From positions 62,001 to 126,000 of the forward strand of contig NZ_BDEP01000013.1 in assembly GCF_001662305.1 (NCBI RefSeq): a stretch of 64,000 nt of DNA, given 5' to 3'. The translations under genes were made by a program, and so were the position numbers. Below the pieces are notes generated by a model that was not told the DNA's origin, did no database searches, and saw only the letters and a program-made list of their open reading frames with translations. Positions 53,637 through 63,178 of the stretch are shown here, piece by piece; position 1 is the stretch's first letter; every line of letters starts with the position of its first letter. Source of the DNA: Halomonas caseinilytica. Its GTDB lineage: Bacteria > Pseudomonadota > Gammaproteobacteria > Pseudomonadales > Halomonadaceae.

Positions 53637-54904
53637 TCGGACTGGTCGACTGCAACAACTTCTACGTGAGCTGCGAGCGCGTCTTCCAGCCGAGCCTGGA
53701 AGGACGGCCCGTCGGCGTGTTGTCCAACAACGATGGCTGTGTCATCGCCCGCTCCACCGAACTCAAGGCCATGGGCGTGGAGATGGGCACCCCGGCCTTC
53801 AGGCTGCAACCCTGCTTGCAGCGTGGCGAGATCCACCTGCTGTCTTCCAACTACGAACTCTACGGCGACATGTCGGCGCGCGTCAGGATGGTGCTCGAGG
53901 AGGGCGTCGATGAGGTGGAACCCTACTCCATCGACGAGATGTTCGTGCGGCTCGAGGGCCTCGACGATGCGGCACTGACGCGCCAGGCGCGCTCACTGTA
54001 CGATGACGTGCGGCGCTACACCGGCCTGCCCGTGTGCGTCGGTGTAGGCCCCACCCACACCCTCGCCAAGCTCGCCAATCATGTGGCCAAGTCGTCCGCC
54101 GCGTATCAGGGCGTCTGTATCCTTACCGCCGATAGCGACGGGACACGATACCTCCTGCGTCACACGCCAATCGGCGATATCTGGGGACTGGGCCGTCGCC
54201 TGGCCGAACGCCTGGCGCTGCTGGGACTGCGCAACGCCTGGGATCTGCGAAATGCCGATGCCAAGACCCTGCGCCGTCATCATTCCGTGGTGCTCGAACG
54301 CACCATCCTCGAGTTGCGTGGCATCAGTTGCATCGCCATGCAGGACGACGAGGCGCGCCGGCGCATCATGGTCTCCCGCTCCTTCGGTCGCGCCACCGGC
54401 GAGTGGCAGCATCTGCGCGAAGCCATCACCCAGCATGCCCAGCACGCCGCCGAGAAACTGCGGCACCAACGTAGCCTGGCCTGCGCCCTGTATGTCTTCC
54501 TCAAAACCAATCGACACCGTCACGACCAGCCTCAGCACACGCCCGAACTCGTCGTCGCACTACCCCATCCCACCAACGACAGCCGCCCCATCATCGCGAC
54601 CGCCCGACGGGCGCTGGCTCGCATTCACCGTCCCGGTTACCGCTACATGAAAGCCGGCGTGATGCTGCTCGACCTGCTGGACACCGAGCACCACCAGCTC
54701 TCGCTGCTGGATACCACCGACGACACTGAACACCCACGCAACGAGCGCCTCATGACTACGCTGGATACCCTGAATCGACGCATGGGGCGCAACACCATCG
54801 GCTTCGGTCTCCCCACCGCCAACGCCCCCTGGAAGTTGCGCTGCGGCAACCTTTCATCGCGCTATACCACTCGCTGGGGCGAACTGCTCAAGGTAAAGGC
54901 ATGA
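53633..54904 (+). CDS. umuC: UmuC catalytic subunit of DNA polymerase V
   Basis: The 423-residue Y-family polymerase starts [41 protein letters not shown]. It has the catalytic [12 protein letters not shown], the helix-hairpin-helix ([18 protein letters not shown]), and a C-terminal DUF4113 segment ([13 protein letters not shown]...[20 protein letters not shown]...[19 protein letters not shown]). It performs translesion synthesis with UmuD'2. The start at 53633 is the ATGA overlap; the reading from 53594 is inside umuD. It is followed by a 179-base gap. Confidence 0.95.
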   Translation: [423 protein letters not shown]

Positions 54905-55083
54905 GCCTGCCGCGGAGACGGCCCGAGCCGAACCTTTCGGCTCGACAGGCACTGGGATAGGCAATGAGGCGTGTAGATAGTCCCGTGTTCCGGCGCGTAC
55001 AATGCGCCCTCTACTTTGGTCCAAACCGCTTCCGGTGTCGGCCGAGGTCTCTCATTCATGATCCTCCCGCGAGATTTTCCGCC

Positions 55084-56673
55084 GTGCTCTCTACCGCCAA
55101 CATCACCATGCAGTTTGGCCCCAAGCCGCTGTTCGAAAACGTTTCCGTCAAATTCGGCCAGGGCCATCGCTACGGCCTGATCGGCGCCAATGGCTGCGGC
55201 AAGTCGACCTTGATGAAGATTCTCGGCGACGATCTGGAGCCTACCAGCGGCCAGGTCATGAAGGATGCCAGCACGCGTCTGGGCAAGTTGCGCCAGGATC
55301 AGTTCGCCTTCGAGAATGAGCGTGTCATCGACACCGTGATCATGGGCAACGAGGAGCTCTGGGCCGTCACCGCGGAGCGTGAGCGCATCTACTCGCAGGC
55401 CGAGATGAGTGAAGAAGATGGCATGGCGGTCGCCGATCTCGAAGTGCGCTTCGCCGAGCTCGACGGCTATACCGCCGAGGCCCGTGCCGGCGAGCTGCTG
55501 CTGGGCCTGGGCATTCCCCTCGAACAGCACGACCAGCCGATGAGCGTTGTCGCGCCGGGCTGGAAACTCCGCGTGCTGCTGGCCCAGGCGCTGTTCAGCG
55601 ACCCCGACGTACTGCTGCTCGATGAGCCGACCAACCACCTCGATATCAACACGATTCGCTGGCTCGAGGACATCCTCAAGGCACGCTCATCGACCATGAT
55701 CATCATCTCCCACGACCGCCACTTCCTGAATAGTGTCTGTACCCACATGGCGGACCTGGACTACGGCGAGCTGCGGCTGTTCCCCGGTAATTATGATGAG
55801 TACATGACCGCCGCCACCCAGGCGCGCGAACGCCTGCATGCCGAGAATGCCAGGAAGAAGGCGGAAATTGCCGAGTTGCAGCAATTCGTCAGCCGCTTCT
55901 CGGCCAATGCCTCCAAGGCCAAGCAGGCGACGTCGCGCCAGCGCAAGATCGACAAGATTCAGCTCGAGGAGGTCAAGCCCTCCTCGCGCGTCAGCCCCTT
56001 CATTCGCTTCGAGCAGAACCGGAAGATTCACCGCCACGCCCTGGCAGTGGAGGATCTCACCAAGGCGTGGGGCGACAATGTGTTGTTCGAGCGCCTTGGC
56101 CTGCGCATCGAAGCAGGGGAGCGCGTGGCTATCATCGGGCCCAATGGCATCGGCAAGACCACCCTGCTCAAATGCCTGATGGGCACGATGCCACCCGACG
56201 CCGGCGAAGTGAAATGGACCGATGCCGCCGAGGTCGGTTACTTCGCGCAAGACCACGCGGCGGATTTCGACGGCGGCGAGACGCTGTTCGAATGGATGCA
56301 GCAGTGGACGACCGGCGGCGAGCAGACTGTACGTGGCGCCCTGGGACGGATGCTGTTCTCCAACGATGAGATCGGCAAGTCGGTGAAGGTCATCTCGGGT
56401 GGCGAGCAGGGGCGCATGCTGTTCGGCAAGCTCATCCTGCAACAACCCAATGTGCTGGTCATGGATGAGCCCACGAACCACCTGGACATGGAATCCATCG
56501 AAGCACTCAACCTGGCACTGGAACACTATGCCGGCACACTGATCTTTGTCAGCCACGACCGAGAGTTCGTCGGCTCGCTGGCCACGCGCATCATCGAGAT
56601 GAAAGACGACGGCATCGTCGATTTCAGCGGTAGTTATGATGATTATCTGCGCAGCCAGGGCGTTGCCGGATAA
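55084..56673 (+). CDS. ybiT: ABC-F ATPase YbiT
   Basis: This 529-residue soluble protein has two ABC ATPase domains and no membrane segment. The start is a GTG at 55084 ([25 protein letters not shown]), matching E. coli YbiT. Walker A motifs are GANGCGKST and [16 protein letters not shown] occurs twice. The linker is [23 protein letters not shown], and the C-terminus is [19 protein letters not shown] proteins act on stalled ribosomes. The upstream extension to 54964 has no family features. A 12-pair hairpin lies between it and the convergent CDF gene. Confidence 0.94.
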   Translation: MLSTANITMQFGPKPLFENVSVKFGQGHRYGLIGANGCGKSTLMKILGDDLEPTSGQVMKDASTRLGKLRQDQFAFENERVIDTVIMGNEELWAVTAERERIYSQAEMSEEDGMAVADLEVRFAELDGYTAEARAGELLLGLGIPLEQHDQPMSVVAPGWKLRVLLAQALFSDPDVLLLDEPTNHLDINTIRWLEDILKARSSTMIIISHDRHFLNSVCTHMADLDYGELRLFPGNYDEYMTAATQARERLHAENARKKAEIAELQQFVSRFSANASKAKQATSRQRKIDKIQLEEVKPSSRVSPFIRFEQNRKIHRHALAVEDLTKAWGDNVLFERLGLRIEAGERVAIIGPNGIGKTTLLKCLMGTMPPDAGEVKWTDAAEVGYFAQDHAADFDGGETLFEWMQQWTTGGEQTVRGALGRMLFSNDEIGKSVKVISGGEQGRMLFGKLILQQPNVLVMDEPTNHLDMESIEALNLALEHYAGTLIFVSHDREFVGSLATRIIEMKDDGIVDFSGSYDDYLRSQGVAG

Positions 56674-56684
56674 GCGTTCCCTCG

Positions 56685-56717
56685 CTCATGATGGGCAGCA
56701 CCTCCGCCCATCATGAG
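56685..56717. terminator. Bidirectional hairpin between ybiT and CDF gene
   Basis: CTCATGATGGGC (56685-56696) and GCCCATCATGAG (56706-56717) form a perfect 12-pair stem with a nine-base loop. The right arm includes the stop codon of the convergent CDF gene. No U-tract on either side, so termination is presumed rather than certain. Confidence 0.5.
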
Positions 56718-57613
56718 TGGCCGACCTCATCGACACAGCCCTTCCACGACTCGACCTGAATCGTCGCGTGCTCGACGGCAAAGGCGTCGCTCAGCATCGC
56801 CTTGATCTCGACCAGCACCCGCTCCTGGTCCGCCTCCTCATCCAGAATCGCATGCAGCGACATCAGATGGCGCCCCGGCGTCAGTGACCAGGCATGCACA
56901 TGATGCACATCGCGGACCTCCGGCAGTTGCTCGGCAAGTTCACGCTTGACCCGCTCCACATCCAAACCTTCCGGCGTGCCTTCCAGCAGGATATGCCCGG
57001 ACTCCCGCGTCAACTTCCAGGCGCTGCGCAAGATGAGCGCCGCCACCAGCAACGACAACAAGGGATCAATCGGCGTCCAGCCGGTCAGCAGTATCACCAC
57101 GGCGGCAATGATCGCGGCCACCGACCCCAGCAGGTCGCCCAGCACATGCAGGGCCGCACCGCGAATATTGAGGTTCTCGCGATCCCCCATGTGCAGAATG
57201 GCGAAAACCACCAGGTTGACGACCAACCCGAGCCCGGCGATCACCAGCATGGTACTTCCAGCCACGGCGATCGGCGCGAACAGCCGGCGGATCGCCTCGA
57301 TGGCAATCCAGACGACGATGGCGATCAGCGTCAGGCCATTGACGAAGGCCGCCAGCACCTGAACGCGATGATACCCATAACTGCGCCGCGTATCGGCCGG
57401 ACGCCGACTGATCCAGGCGGCGAACAGGGCCAGCGCCAACGCTCCGGCATCGGTGAGCATGTGCCCCGCATCGGCAAGCAGCGCCAGCGACCCCGACAGC
57501 ACGCCACCGACCAGCTCGGCCACCATGAAGCTCCCCGTGAGCAGAATGGCCCAGCCCAGGCGTCGCTGGCTGTCGTGCTCCCCATGGGCGCCATGATCAT
57601 GTTGATGAGACAT
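56711..57613 (-). CDS. Cation diffusion facilitator (zinc exporter, CzcD/ZitB type)
   Basis: The 300-residue transporter has a His-rich N-terminus (MSHQHDHGAHGEHD), six transmembrane helices with LADAGHMLTDAGALALALFA and HVLGDLLGSVAAIIAAVVI, which carry the metal-binding His/Asp pairs of zinc-type CDFs. The C-terminal cytoplasmic domain includes VHHVHAWSLTPG. It exports zinc or related ions in exchange for protons. It is convergent with ybiT. Confidence 0.92.
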   Translation of the reverse strand: MSHQHDHGAHGEHDSQRRLGWAILLTGSFMVAELVGGVLSGSLALLADAGHMLTDAGALALALFAAWISRRPADTRRSYGYHRVQVLAAFVNGLTLIAIVVWIAIEAIRRLFAPIAVAGSTMLVIAGLGLVVNLVVFAILHMGDRENLNIRGAALHVLGDLLGSVAAIIAAVVILLTGWTPIDPLLSLLVAALILRSAWKLTRESGHILLEGTPEGLDVERVKRELAEQLPEVRDVHHVHAWSLTPGRHLMSLHAILDEEADQERVLVEIKAMLSDAFAVEHATIQVESWKGCVDEVGHS

Positions 57614-57888
57614 CAGCTCTCCTTCCGTCAGGGGATACCGCCTACCTCATTCTCGTCCCCTTCCGGCCGCGAGTCGACCGCTGCCATGGCAGTAGCTTGC
57701 CCACTCGACATTACCGATCGGCTGGAAGCCTTGGCGAAGCGGACTCCTCCTTCCCAGCAGTGGAATACCCAGAATCAGGGTAACTTCAACAGAGCGGGCT
57801 GATGCCAGTAGAAGATTTCACGACGCTTCCCTACGCTTCCCTGTAACCATGACAGCAACTACACAACGAAATCGGTATGGAGAAATGC

Positions 57889-58356
57889 ATGAGCGATGGT
57901 CCTAAACAGCCCGCCCTCGACCCTGAGCGCCTGGAGCCGCGCATGGGGTCCTCTTATCCGGAGCCTTGGGGATCGGCCTGCAGCAACCGCGAGAAGCGAG
58001 CCCTTGGTGACCCATTAGGGCTCACCGCATTCGGAGTCAACCTGGTTCGGTTGCCACCGGGCGCGCCCTCTTCCCAACGTCACTGGCACAGCCACGAGGA
58101 TGAATTCGTCTACGTGCTGGAAGGTGAGCTGACCCTCATCACCGACGCCGGTGAACAGGTACTGACACCTGGCATGGTCGCTGCCTTTCCCGCCGGCAAG
58201 GCAGATGGCCACCACATGGTGAACAAGAGCCGTGCTTGGGCGACTTACCTTGAGGTTGGTAGCCGCCCGCCTGAAGATGAAGTTCACTACCCGGACATCG
58301 ACCTCTTCCTGCCAGCGAAGGGCGGCTTCTGCCACAAGAACGGCGAGCCCTACTGA
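57889..58356 (+). CDS. Cupin-domain protein
   Basis: The 155-residue protein has the two cupin motifs: HWHSHEDEFVYVLEGELTLITDAG (metal-binding His, His, Glu) and PGMVAAFPAGKADGHHMVNKS. The start at 57889 follows GGAG; the ATG four codons upstream (57877) overlaps that site. It resembles small bicupin-like proteins annotated as sugar-phosphate isomerase relatives, but the substrate is unknown. It stands alone, upstream of the convergent tRNA-Ser gene. Confidence 0.82.
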   Translation: MSDGPKQPALDPERLEPRMGSSYPEPWGSACSNREKRALGDPLGLTAFGVNLVRLPPGAPSSQRHWHSHEDEFVYVLEGELTLITDAGEQVLTPGMVAAFPAGKADGHHMVNKSRAWATYLEVGSRPPEDEVHYPDIDLFLPAKGGFCHKNGEPY

Positions 58357-58525
58357 ACGCTCTATGCGCTATCATGACACCGGCTGCACTTCCTGAGGGG
58401 AGCGACTCGGCTACTTCGGCATGAGGTAGATCCGACACCAGAACCACCCAAAAATACTGCCATTGGATAACAGTAGGTGAAACCGAGAGAAACACGGAAA
58501 ACCGATAATGGCGGGGACCCAGACA

Positions 58526-58552
58526 CGAAAAAGCCGCCTCGACGGGCGGCTT
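58526..58552 (-). terminator. Terminator of the tRNA-Ser gene
   Basis: On the minus strand AAGCCGCC and GGCGGCTT (58545-58552 and 58531-58538) form an 8-pair stem with a six-base loop, followed by TTTTTCG. It lies 13 bases beyond the tRNA 3' end. Confidence 0.85.
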
Positions 58553-58564
58553 GATCTGCTGTTC

Positions 58565-58652
58565 TGGCGGAGGGGGAGGGATTCGAACCCTCGAAGCCTT
58601 TCGACTTACACACTTTCCAGGCGTGCTCCTTCGACCACTCGGACACCCCTCC
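58565..58652 (-). tRNA. tRNA-Ser (GGA)
   Basis: The minus strand starts GGAGGGGTGTCCGAGTGG and has anticodon GGA in CCTGGAAAGTG, a long serine-type variable arm (TCGAAAGGCTTCGA), the T-loop GGTTCGAATCC and a 3' end CCCCTCCGCCA with encoded CCA. The acceptor stem GGAGGGG pairs with CCCCTCC. It is 88 bases including CCA. Confidence 0.95.
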
Positions 58653-58728
58653 GCATTGTCATTCTCGAATTCGGCACTGCGGCGCGACGCCCGAGAATTG
58701 CGCCCTCTTTCTCTCAAGGACGGCGCGT

Positions 58729-58757
58729 ATACTAGCGACTTAAGTCCGCGAATGCAA
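58729..58757 (-). promoter_or_regulatory. Promoter of tRNA-Ser
   Basis: On the minus strand TTGCAT (58752-58757) and TAGTAT (58729-58734) are 17 bases apart, with the discriminator ACGCGCC. It lies about 76 bases before the mature tRNA. The discriminator equals that of the tRNA-Glu/Gly array. Confidence 0.75.
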
Positions 58758-58789
58758 GCCGGTTTTCGGATTGTCGGGCGACGCCGGCG

Positions 58790-59305
58790 TCAGGCGCGCC
58801 GCTCGGGTAGCACGGCGTAGTCGCCCTGGGCCTCGAGGCAGAGAGTATCGCCACACCAGAGCCGCTGGACGAGGGCGATGCGTCCCTTGCCCCGGCGTTC
58901 CATGCGCTCGGCAAGGCGTACGCTGGCCTCCTCCGCCTGGGGTGTGCAGATCAGTCGATAGTCACCGGTCACAGGAGCAAGAAAGCGTTGCTGCGATTCG
59001 GCCACGACCACGTCACGGTCGTAACCGTGGCGACGCAGCCAGAGCGTGGCCCAGCACCAGCCCAACAGAGTGGTCTGGGCAGCCAGGGCGCCACCGAAGC
59101 CGGTGCCCTTGTCGTTCAGGCTGGGCGCCAGTGCCAGCTGCCAGATCAGGGCGTCACCATCGCGCTCCATGCCCTGTATACCCAGCCGGCCCGCCAGCGG
59201 TATTGCCTGGAAGAGCCAGTCGAGGAAGACGGCCGGGGCATCCTCCCCGCCCCGCTCAGGCAGCGGCAGACGTGGATGGGCGATACCGATGCTGCGCTCG
59301 CTCAC
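58790..59305 (-). CDS. Thioesterase-fold protein (YiiD C-terminal type)
   Basis: The 171-residue hotdog-like protein starts at a GTG at 59305 that overlaps the nitroreductase stop by four bases (GTGA). Segments FLDWLFQAIPLAGRLGIQ, NDKGTGFGGALAAQTTLLGWCWATLWL and VVAESQQRFLAPVTGDYRLIC match the thioesterase-like domain found at the end of YiiD proteins. Function is unknown. The longer reading to 59518 lies inside the nitroreductase gene. Confidence 0.78.
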   Translation of the reverse strand: MSERSIGIAHPRLPLPERGGEDAPAVFLDWLFQAIPLAGRLGIQGMERDGDALIWQLALAPSLNDKGTGFGGALAAQTTLLGWCWATLWLRRHGYDRDVVVAESQQRFLAPVTGDYRLICTPQAEEASVRLAERMERRGKGRIALVQRLWCGDTLCLEAQGDYAVLPERRA

Positions 59306-59862
59306 GACCAGCGCTCCACGAAGTCCGAGGGATCGTGTTCGGGCAGAGGGCGATGTCGGCCACCCAGTTGGCCGAGGTAGATGAAACCGACCAGTTCGTC
59401 CTGCTCGTCGAGCCCGAGCCCCTTGCGCACGGTGGGATCGAAGGCGTATCGCCCGGTGCGCCACATGGCACCGAGCCCCTGGGCGTGGGCCGCCAGCAAC
59501 AGGCCGTGAGCGGCACAACCGGCGGAGAGCACCTGCTCCACGCGCGGCACCTTGGGCTCGTCCGGCGTGACGCGAGCAATCACGGCGATGATCATCGGCG
59601 CGCGCAGCGGTTTCTTGCGCGCAGCATTCAGGGCCGCGTCATCGATATGCGGATTCTCGCGGAACTCGGCCTCGGCAAACAGTTCGCCGAGACGCTCGAG
59701 CCCGGCACCGGAGAATTCCACGAAGCGCCAGGGCCGCAGTTCCTTGTGATCCGGGGCGCGCAGCGCGGCCCGATACAAGGCGTCGAGCTGCTCGGCCGAG
59801 GGCGCCGGCCCCGTCAGCTTGCCCATGGAGCCACGTTCGTGCAGCAGCGTCATTGCATCCAT
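59302..59862 (-). CDS. NAD(P)H nitroreductase, YdjA type
   Basis: The 186-residue flavoprotein has MDAMTLLHERGSMGKLTGPAPS, LYRAALRAPDHKELRPWRFVEF and LSAGCAAHGLLLAAHAQGLGAMWRTG, the FMN-binding pattern of YdjA-like nitroreductases. It reduces nitroaromatics or quinones in vitro in relatives; the natural substrate is unknown. It is translationally coupled to the thioesterase gene downstream. Confidence 0.88.
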   Translation of the reverse strand: MDAMTLLHERGSMGKLTGPAPSAEQLDALYRAALRAPDHKELRPWRFVEFSGAGLERLGELFAEAEFRENPHIDDAALNAARKKPLRAPMIIAVIARVTPDEPKVPRVEQVLSAGCAAHGLLLAAHAQGLGAMWRTGRYAFDPTVRKGLGLDEQDELVGFIYLGQLGGRHRPLPEHDPSDFVERWS

Positions 59863-59953
59863 CGCGCATTCCTTACGTAATCGAAAAAGCAGTCAGCAAC
59901 GAGAAGAGCTCTCGACACTTTACCAGTTCGACTCGGCCCTTGTGTGCGCTCGA

Positions 59954-60787
59954 TCACTGCCGGGCCAGGCGCAACGGCGATGGCGGCCATTCGCCCGGTG
60001 TAGCCCGCCAGGGACTGATATCGAGACCACCGCGGCGCACATAGCGTGCCAGCACCAGCAACCGCTCGGGCCTGGCCCTCGCCATCAGATCGGTGAAGAT
60101 GTGCTCGACGCAGTGCTCATGGAAGTCCTGGTGCTGGCGATAGCCGACCAGATAACGCAGTAGCCCCTCGCGATCCAGCTTCGGGCCCCGATAGCGAATC
60201 ATCACGCTGCCCCAGTCGGGCTGACCGGTCACCGGGCAATTCGACTTGAGCAGGTGCGAGTGCAGGGTCTCCTCGACGATCACCTCCCCCACCGTCAGAT
60301 GCTCGGCGCTGGGGGTATAGTCGGCAATCTCGATATCCTGCTCGTCGATACTCTCTCCAGGCAGGGCGCGTGGTGTCAGCACCGGGTCATCGACACCGAA
60401 GACCTCGACCCCGACCGGGGCGCCGGCCGCCTCGGAAAGATCGTGTTCCAGGACCCGAACCACGCGCTCGGTCGAGGCGAAGCGGCTCTGGTTGAAACCA
60501 TTGAGATAGAGCTTCCATGACTTGGACTCGATCAGTCGCGGCGAGGATGCCGGCAGCCGGAAACGTGCCACGGCGACGATCGGCTTGCCTCTGGCATTGA
60601 GCCACGACAGCTCGAAGGCATGCCATTCATCCTCGCCGACGAACGGCAAGGCGTCCTCCTCGATGCCCAGCGGGGCACGATTGATGGCGCGCTCGATGGG
60701 ATAGAGCAATCCGGCATCATACTGCTCGGGATAAGCGGACTCGCGCCCCAGGGGCGCATCGGCCAGGGAGTCGGGACGGTCGTTCAT
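59954..60787 (-). CDS. queF: 7-cyano-7-deazaguanine reductase QueF
   Basis: The 277-residue NADPH-dependent enzyme reduces preQ0 to preQ1 in queuosine synthesis. It is the longer bipartite type: the QueF motif ESKSWKLYLNGFNQ in the N-terminal half and the catalytic cysteine in LLKSNCPVTGQPDWGSV, with HEHCVEHIFTDL late. The start at 60787 overlaps the stop of the ABC-2 permease gene by one base (TGATG), so queF is read last in the exporter operon; the reading from 60823 is rejected. Confidence 0.94.
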   Translation of the reverse strand: MNDRPDSLADAPLGRESAYPEQYDAGLLYPIERAINRAPLGIEEDALPFVGEDEWHAFELSWLNARGKPIVAVARFRLPASSPRLIESKSWKLYLNGFNQSRFASTERVVRVLEHDLSEAAGAPVGVEVFGVDDPVLTPRALPGESIDEQDIEIADYTPSAEHLTVGEVIVEETLHSHLLKSNCPVTGQPDWGSVMIRYRGPKLDREGLLRYLVGYRQHQDFHEHCVEHIFTDLMARARPERLLVLARYVRRGGLDISPWRATPGEWPPSPLRLARQ

Positions 60788-61560
60788 CAGCTGCGGATCC
60801 CCTTGCCATTCTCCAGCATCCACAACGCCACGGCGAACAGCGCCACGATGAAGCCGAGGATGGCGGCCAGCGCCCAGCCCACCGGAATGTCGGAAACGCC
60901 GAGAAAGCCGTAACGGAAGACGTTGACCATGTAGAGGATGGGGTTGAGCATCGAGGCGCCCTGCCAGAAGGCCGGCAGCAGCGAGATCGAGTAGAACACC
61001 CCGCCGAGGTAGGTCAGCGGCGTCAGCACGAAGGTCGGCACGATGGAGATGTCATCGAACTTCTTGCCCAGCAGGGCGTTGATGAAGCCGCCCGTGGCGA
61101 ACAGCGCCGCGGTGAGCACCACCACGCCGACGGTCAGCAGCGGATGCGCCACCTCGATGCGCGTGAAGAACAACGACACAACGGTGACGATGATGCCGAC
61201 ACCGAGTCCCCGCGCCATGCCGCCCAGAATGAAGCCCGCAAGGATCACCCAGTTGGGCATCGGCGAGACCATCATCTCCTCCACGCTGCGCTGGAACTTG
61301 TTGGAGAAGAAGCTGGAGGCCACGTTGGAATAGCTGTTGGTGATCACCGACATCATGATCAAGCCGGGGACGATGAAATCCATGTAGGAGTAACCGTCCA
61401 TCTCACCGATGCGCGAGCCGATCAGGTTGCCGAAGATGATGAAGTACATCGCCATGGTGATCGACGGCGGCAGCAGCGTCTGCGGCCAGATCCGCGTGAA
61501 TCGCTTGATCTCCTTGATCACCAGGGTCCATAGCGCAATGGCGGTCTGTGTGGCATTCAT
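60787..61560 (-). CDS. ABC-2 type transporter permease (YadH type)
   Basis: The 257-residue permease has six hydrophobic segments and the ABC-2 pattern (NLIGSRIGEMDGYSYMDFIVPGLIMMSVITNSYSNVASSFFSNKFQRSVEEMMVSPMPNW). E. coli yadGH is its likely counterpart; the exported substrate is unknown. It overlaps the ATPase gene by four bases upstream and queF by one downstream. Confidence 0.9.
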   Translation of the reverse strand: MNATQTAIALWTLVIKEIKRFTRIWPQTLLPPSITMAMYFIIFGNLIGSRIGEMDGYSYMDFIVPGLIMMSVITNSYSNVASSFFSNKFQRSVEEMMVSPMPNWVILAGFILGGMARGLGVGIIVTVVSLFFTRIEVAHPLLTVGVVVLTAALFATGGFINALLGKKFDDISIVPTFVLTPLTYLGGVFYSISLLPAFWQGASMLNPILYMVNVFRYGFLGVSDIPVGWALAAILGFIVALFAVALWMLENGKGIRS

Positions 61561-62513
61561 CCGCGTACCTCCGTGTCCTGGTCAGTGGCGCCCTGGCCTT
61601 CTTCCACCATGGAGACGAACATCTCCTCCAGCCGGTTGGCCCGGTTGCGCATCGACATCACCTCGATGCCCTGCTCCCCCAGCGCCTCGAAGACGTCGTT
61701 GAGTCGCTGGCCGCGATGCACCATCACCGAGAGCTGGGCCTCGTCCACCTGACGGACCTCGAAGCCTTCGACATGCGGCGCCTGCTCGACCGGATGGGCC
61801 AGGTCAAACAGGAAGGTTTCGGTATTCAGCTCGGCGAGCAGATCACGCACGCTGGTGTCACGGACGATACGCCCATGGTTGATAATACCGACATGGCGGC
61901 ACAGGCTCTCGGCTTCTTCCAGATAGTGGGTGGTCAGGATGATGGTCGTCCCCTCCACCTCATTGATATACCGCATGTATTCCCACATGCTGCGCCGCAA
62001 CTCGATATCCACGCCGGCCGTCGGCTCATCGAGGATCAGCAGCCTGGGGCGGTGCATCAAGGCACGAGCGATCATCAGGCGTCGCTTCATGCCGCCGGAC
62101 AGCATGCGAGCACTGCCGTTGCGCTTGTCCCACAGGCCCAGGTCACGCAATAGCTGCTCGGCCCGTGGCAATGCCTCGCGTCGCGACATGCCATAATACC
62201 CGGCCTGGGCCAGGATGATGTCGATGACCTTCTCGAACTGATTGAAGTTGAATTCCTGGGGCACCACACCGAGATGGTACTTGGCACGTGCGAAATCGGT
62301 ATCGATGTCGATACCGAAGATCGACACCTTGCCGTCGGTCTTCTGTACCAGCGAGCAGACCACCCCCAGGGTGGTCGACTTGCCCGCGCCATTGGGGCCC
62401 AGCAGGGCATAGAAATCCCCCTGGGCAACGTCGAGGTCGATGCCCTTGAGGGCCTGGAATCCATTGCCGTAGACCTTGGTCAGACCACGGATGGACAGCG
62501 CCGGTTCGGCCAT
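61557..62513 (-). CDS. ABC transporter ATP-binding protein (YadG type)
   Basis: The 318-residue ATPase has Walker A GPNGAGKSTT, Q-loop VVPQEFNF, signature LSGGMKRRLMIARAL and Walker B LLILDEPTAGVD, followed by a C-terminal regulatory stretch. It pairs with the ABC-2 permease downstream. It is the first gene of the operon with queF last. It starts MAEPALSIRGLTKVYGNGFQALKGID. Confidence 0.92.
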   Translation of the reverse strand: MAEPALSIRGLTKVYGNGFQALKGIDLDVAQGDFYALLGPNGAGKSTTLGVVCSLVQKTDGKVSIFGIDIDTDFARAKYHLGVVPQEFNFNQFEKVIDIILAQAGYYGMSRREALPRAEQLLRDLGLWDKRNGSARMLSGGMKRRLMIARALMHRPRLLILDEPTAGVDIELRRSMWEYMRYINEVEGTTIILTTHYLEEAESLCRHVGIINHGRIVRDTSVRDLLAELNTETFLFDLAHPVEQAPHVEGFEVRQVDEAQLSVMVHRGQRLNDVFEALGEQGIEVMSMRNRANRLEEMFVSMVEEGQGATDQDTEVRG

Positions 62514-62875
62514 GAGCGATCCTTCGAAGCTGGGTGGATGTCACCGAAGCCCGATGACATGGGGGCATGTCATCATCGATTCAAGTAGCCCGCAAACAAT
62601 ACCGGTTGTATGCAACAGGTCGCACCGCGGCGGAATGCGGATGACGACGATGACGCGTCAGGCTTGACGATGGGATACCGAAGAAGAAAACGTGAACGCC
62701 GCAGCAGGAACGATTCGATCGAACCAGCCTACCAGATCGCGTCTCGAGCCCTGGCACCGCTTGATTCACCGTCACACTGGAGCGGAAACGTGATGCGATC
62801 GGACCGGCGCACCGGATCGTGGCCCGAGCCTTGGCACCGCTTGCTTGATTCACTGAAACTGGGGCAACGAAATAA
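62514..62875. other. Gap with a direct repeat and a decayed tRNA-Gly 3' end
   Basis: No gene is seen in these 362 bases. A segment reading CGAGCC(C/T)TGGCACCGC...TTGATTCAC occurs twice (62735-62769 and 62815-62853). Between the copies, TGGAGCGGAAACG at 62778-62790 nearly matches the 3' end of the adjacent tRNA-Gly genes (TGGAGCGGGAAACG on the plus strand) but lacks the rest of a tRNA. This looks like an eroded fourth repeat unit. Confidence 0.5.
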
Positions 62876-62950
62876 TGGAGCGGGAAACGAGATTCGAACT
62901 CGCGACCCTCGCCTTGGCAAGGCGATGCTCTACCACTGAGCTATTCCCGC
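62876..62950 (-). tRNA. tRNA-Gly (GCC), copy 1
   Basis: The minus strand reads GCGGGAATAGCTCAGTGG, anticodon GCC in CTTGCCAAG, T-loop GTTCGAATC and 3' TTCCCGCTCCA with encoded CCA. It is the promoter-distal copy of three near-identical tRNA-Gly genes. Confidence 0.95.
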
Positions 62951-62977
62951 ATATTGTGGTGTGTCGGCATTGCGAGG

Positions 62978-63053
62978 TGGCGTCCCATAGGGGGTTCGAA
63001 CCCCTGTTACCGCCGTGAAAGGGCGGTGTCCTGGACCACTAGACGAATGGGAC
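62978..63053 (-). tRNA. tRNA-Glu (TTC), copy 1
   Basis: The minus strand starts GTCCCATTCGTCTAGTGG, has anticodon TTC in CCTTTCACG, T-loop GGTTCGAACCC and 3' end ATGGGACGCCA. It shares its sequence with copies 2 and 3 except for a D-arm base. Confidence 0.95.
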
Positions 63054-63077
63054 GCATCGGCTTTCATGTCGAAAACC

Positions 63078-63152
63078 TGGAGCGGGAAACGAGATTCGAA
63101 CTCGCGACCCTCGCCTTGGCAAGGCGATGCTCTACCACTGAGCTATTCCCGC
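63078..63152 (-). tRNA. tRNA-Gly (GCC), copy 2
   Basis: Identical in sequence to tRNA-Gly copy 1, with anticodon GCC and encoded CCA. It sits one 202-base repeat unit upstream in transcription. Confidence 0.95.
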
Positions 63153-63178
63153 GCTTCGCACTGTCGAGCACCGGAAGG

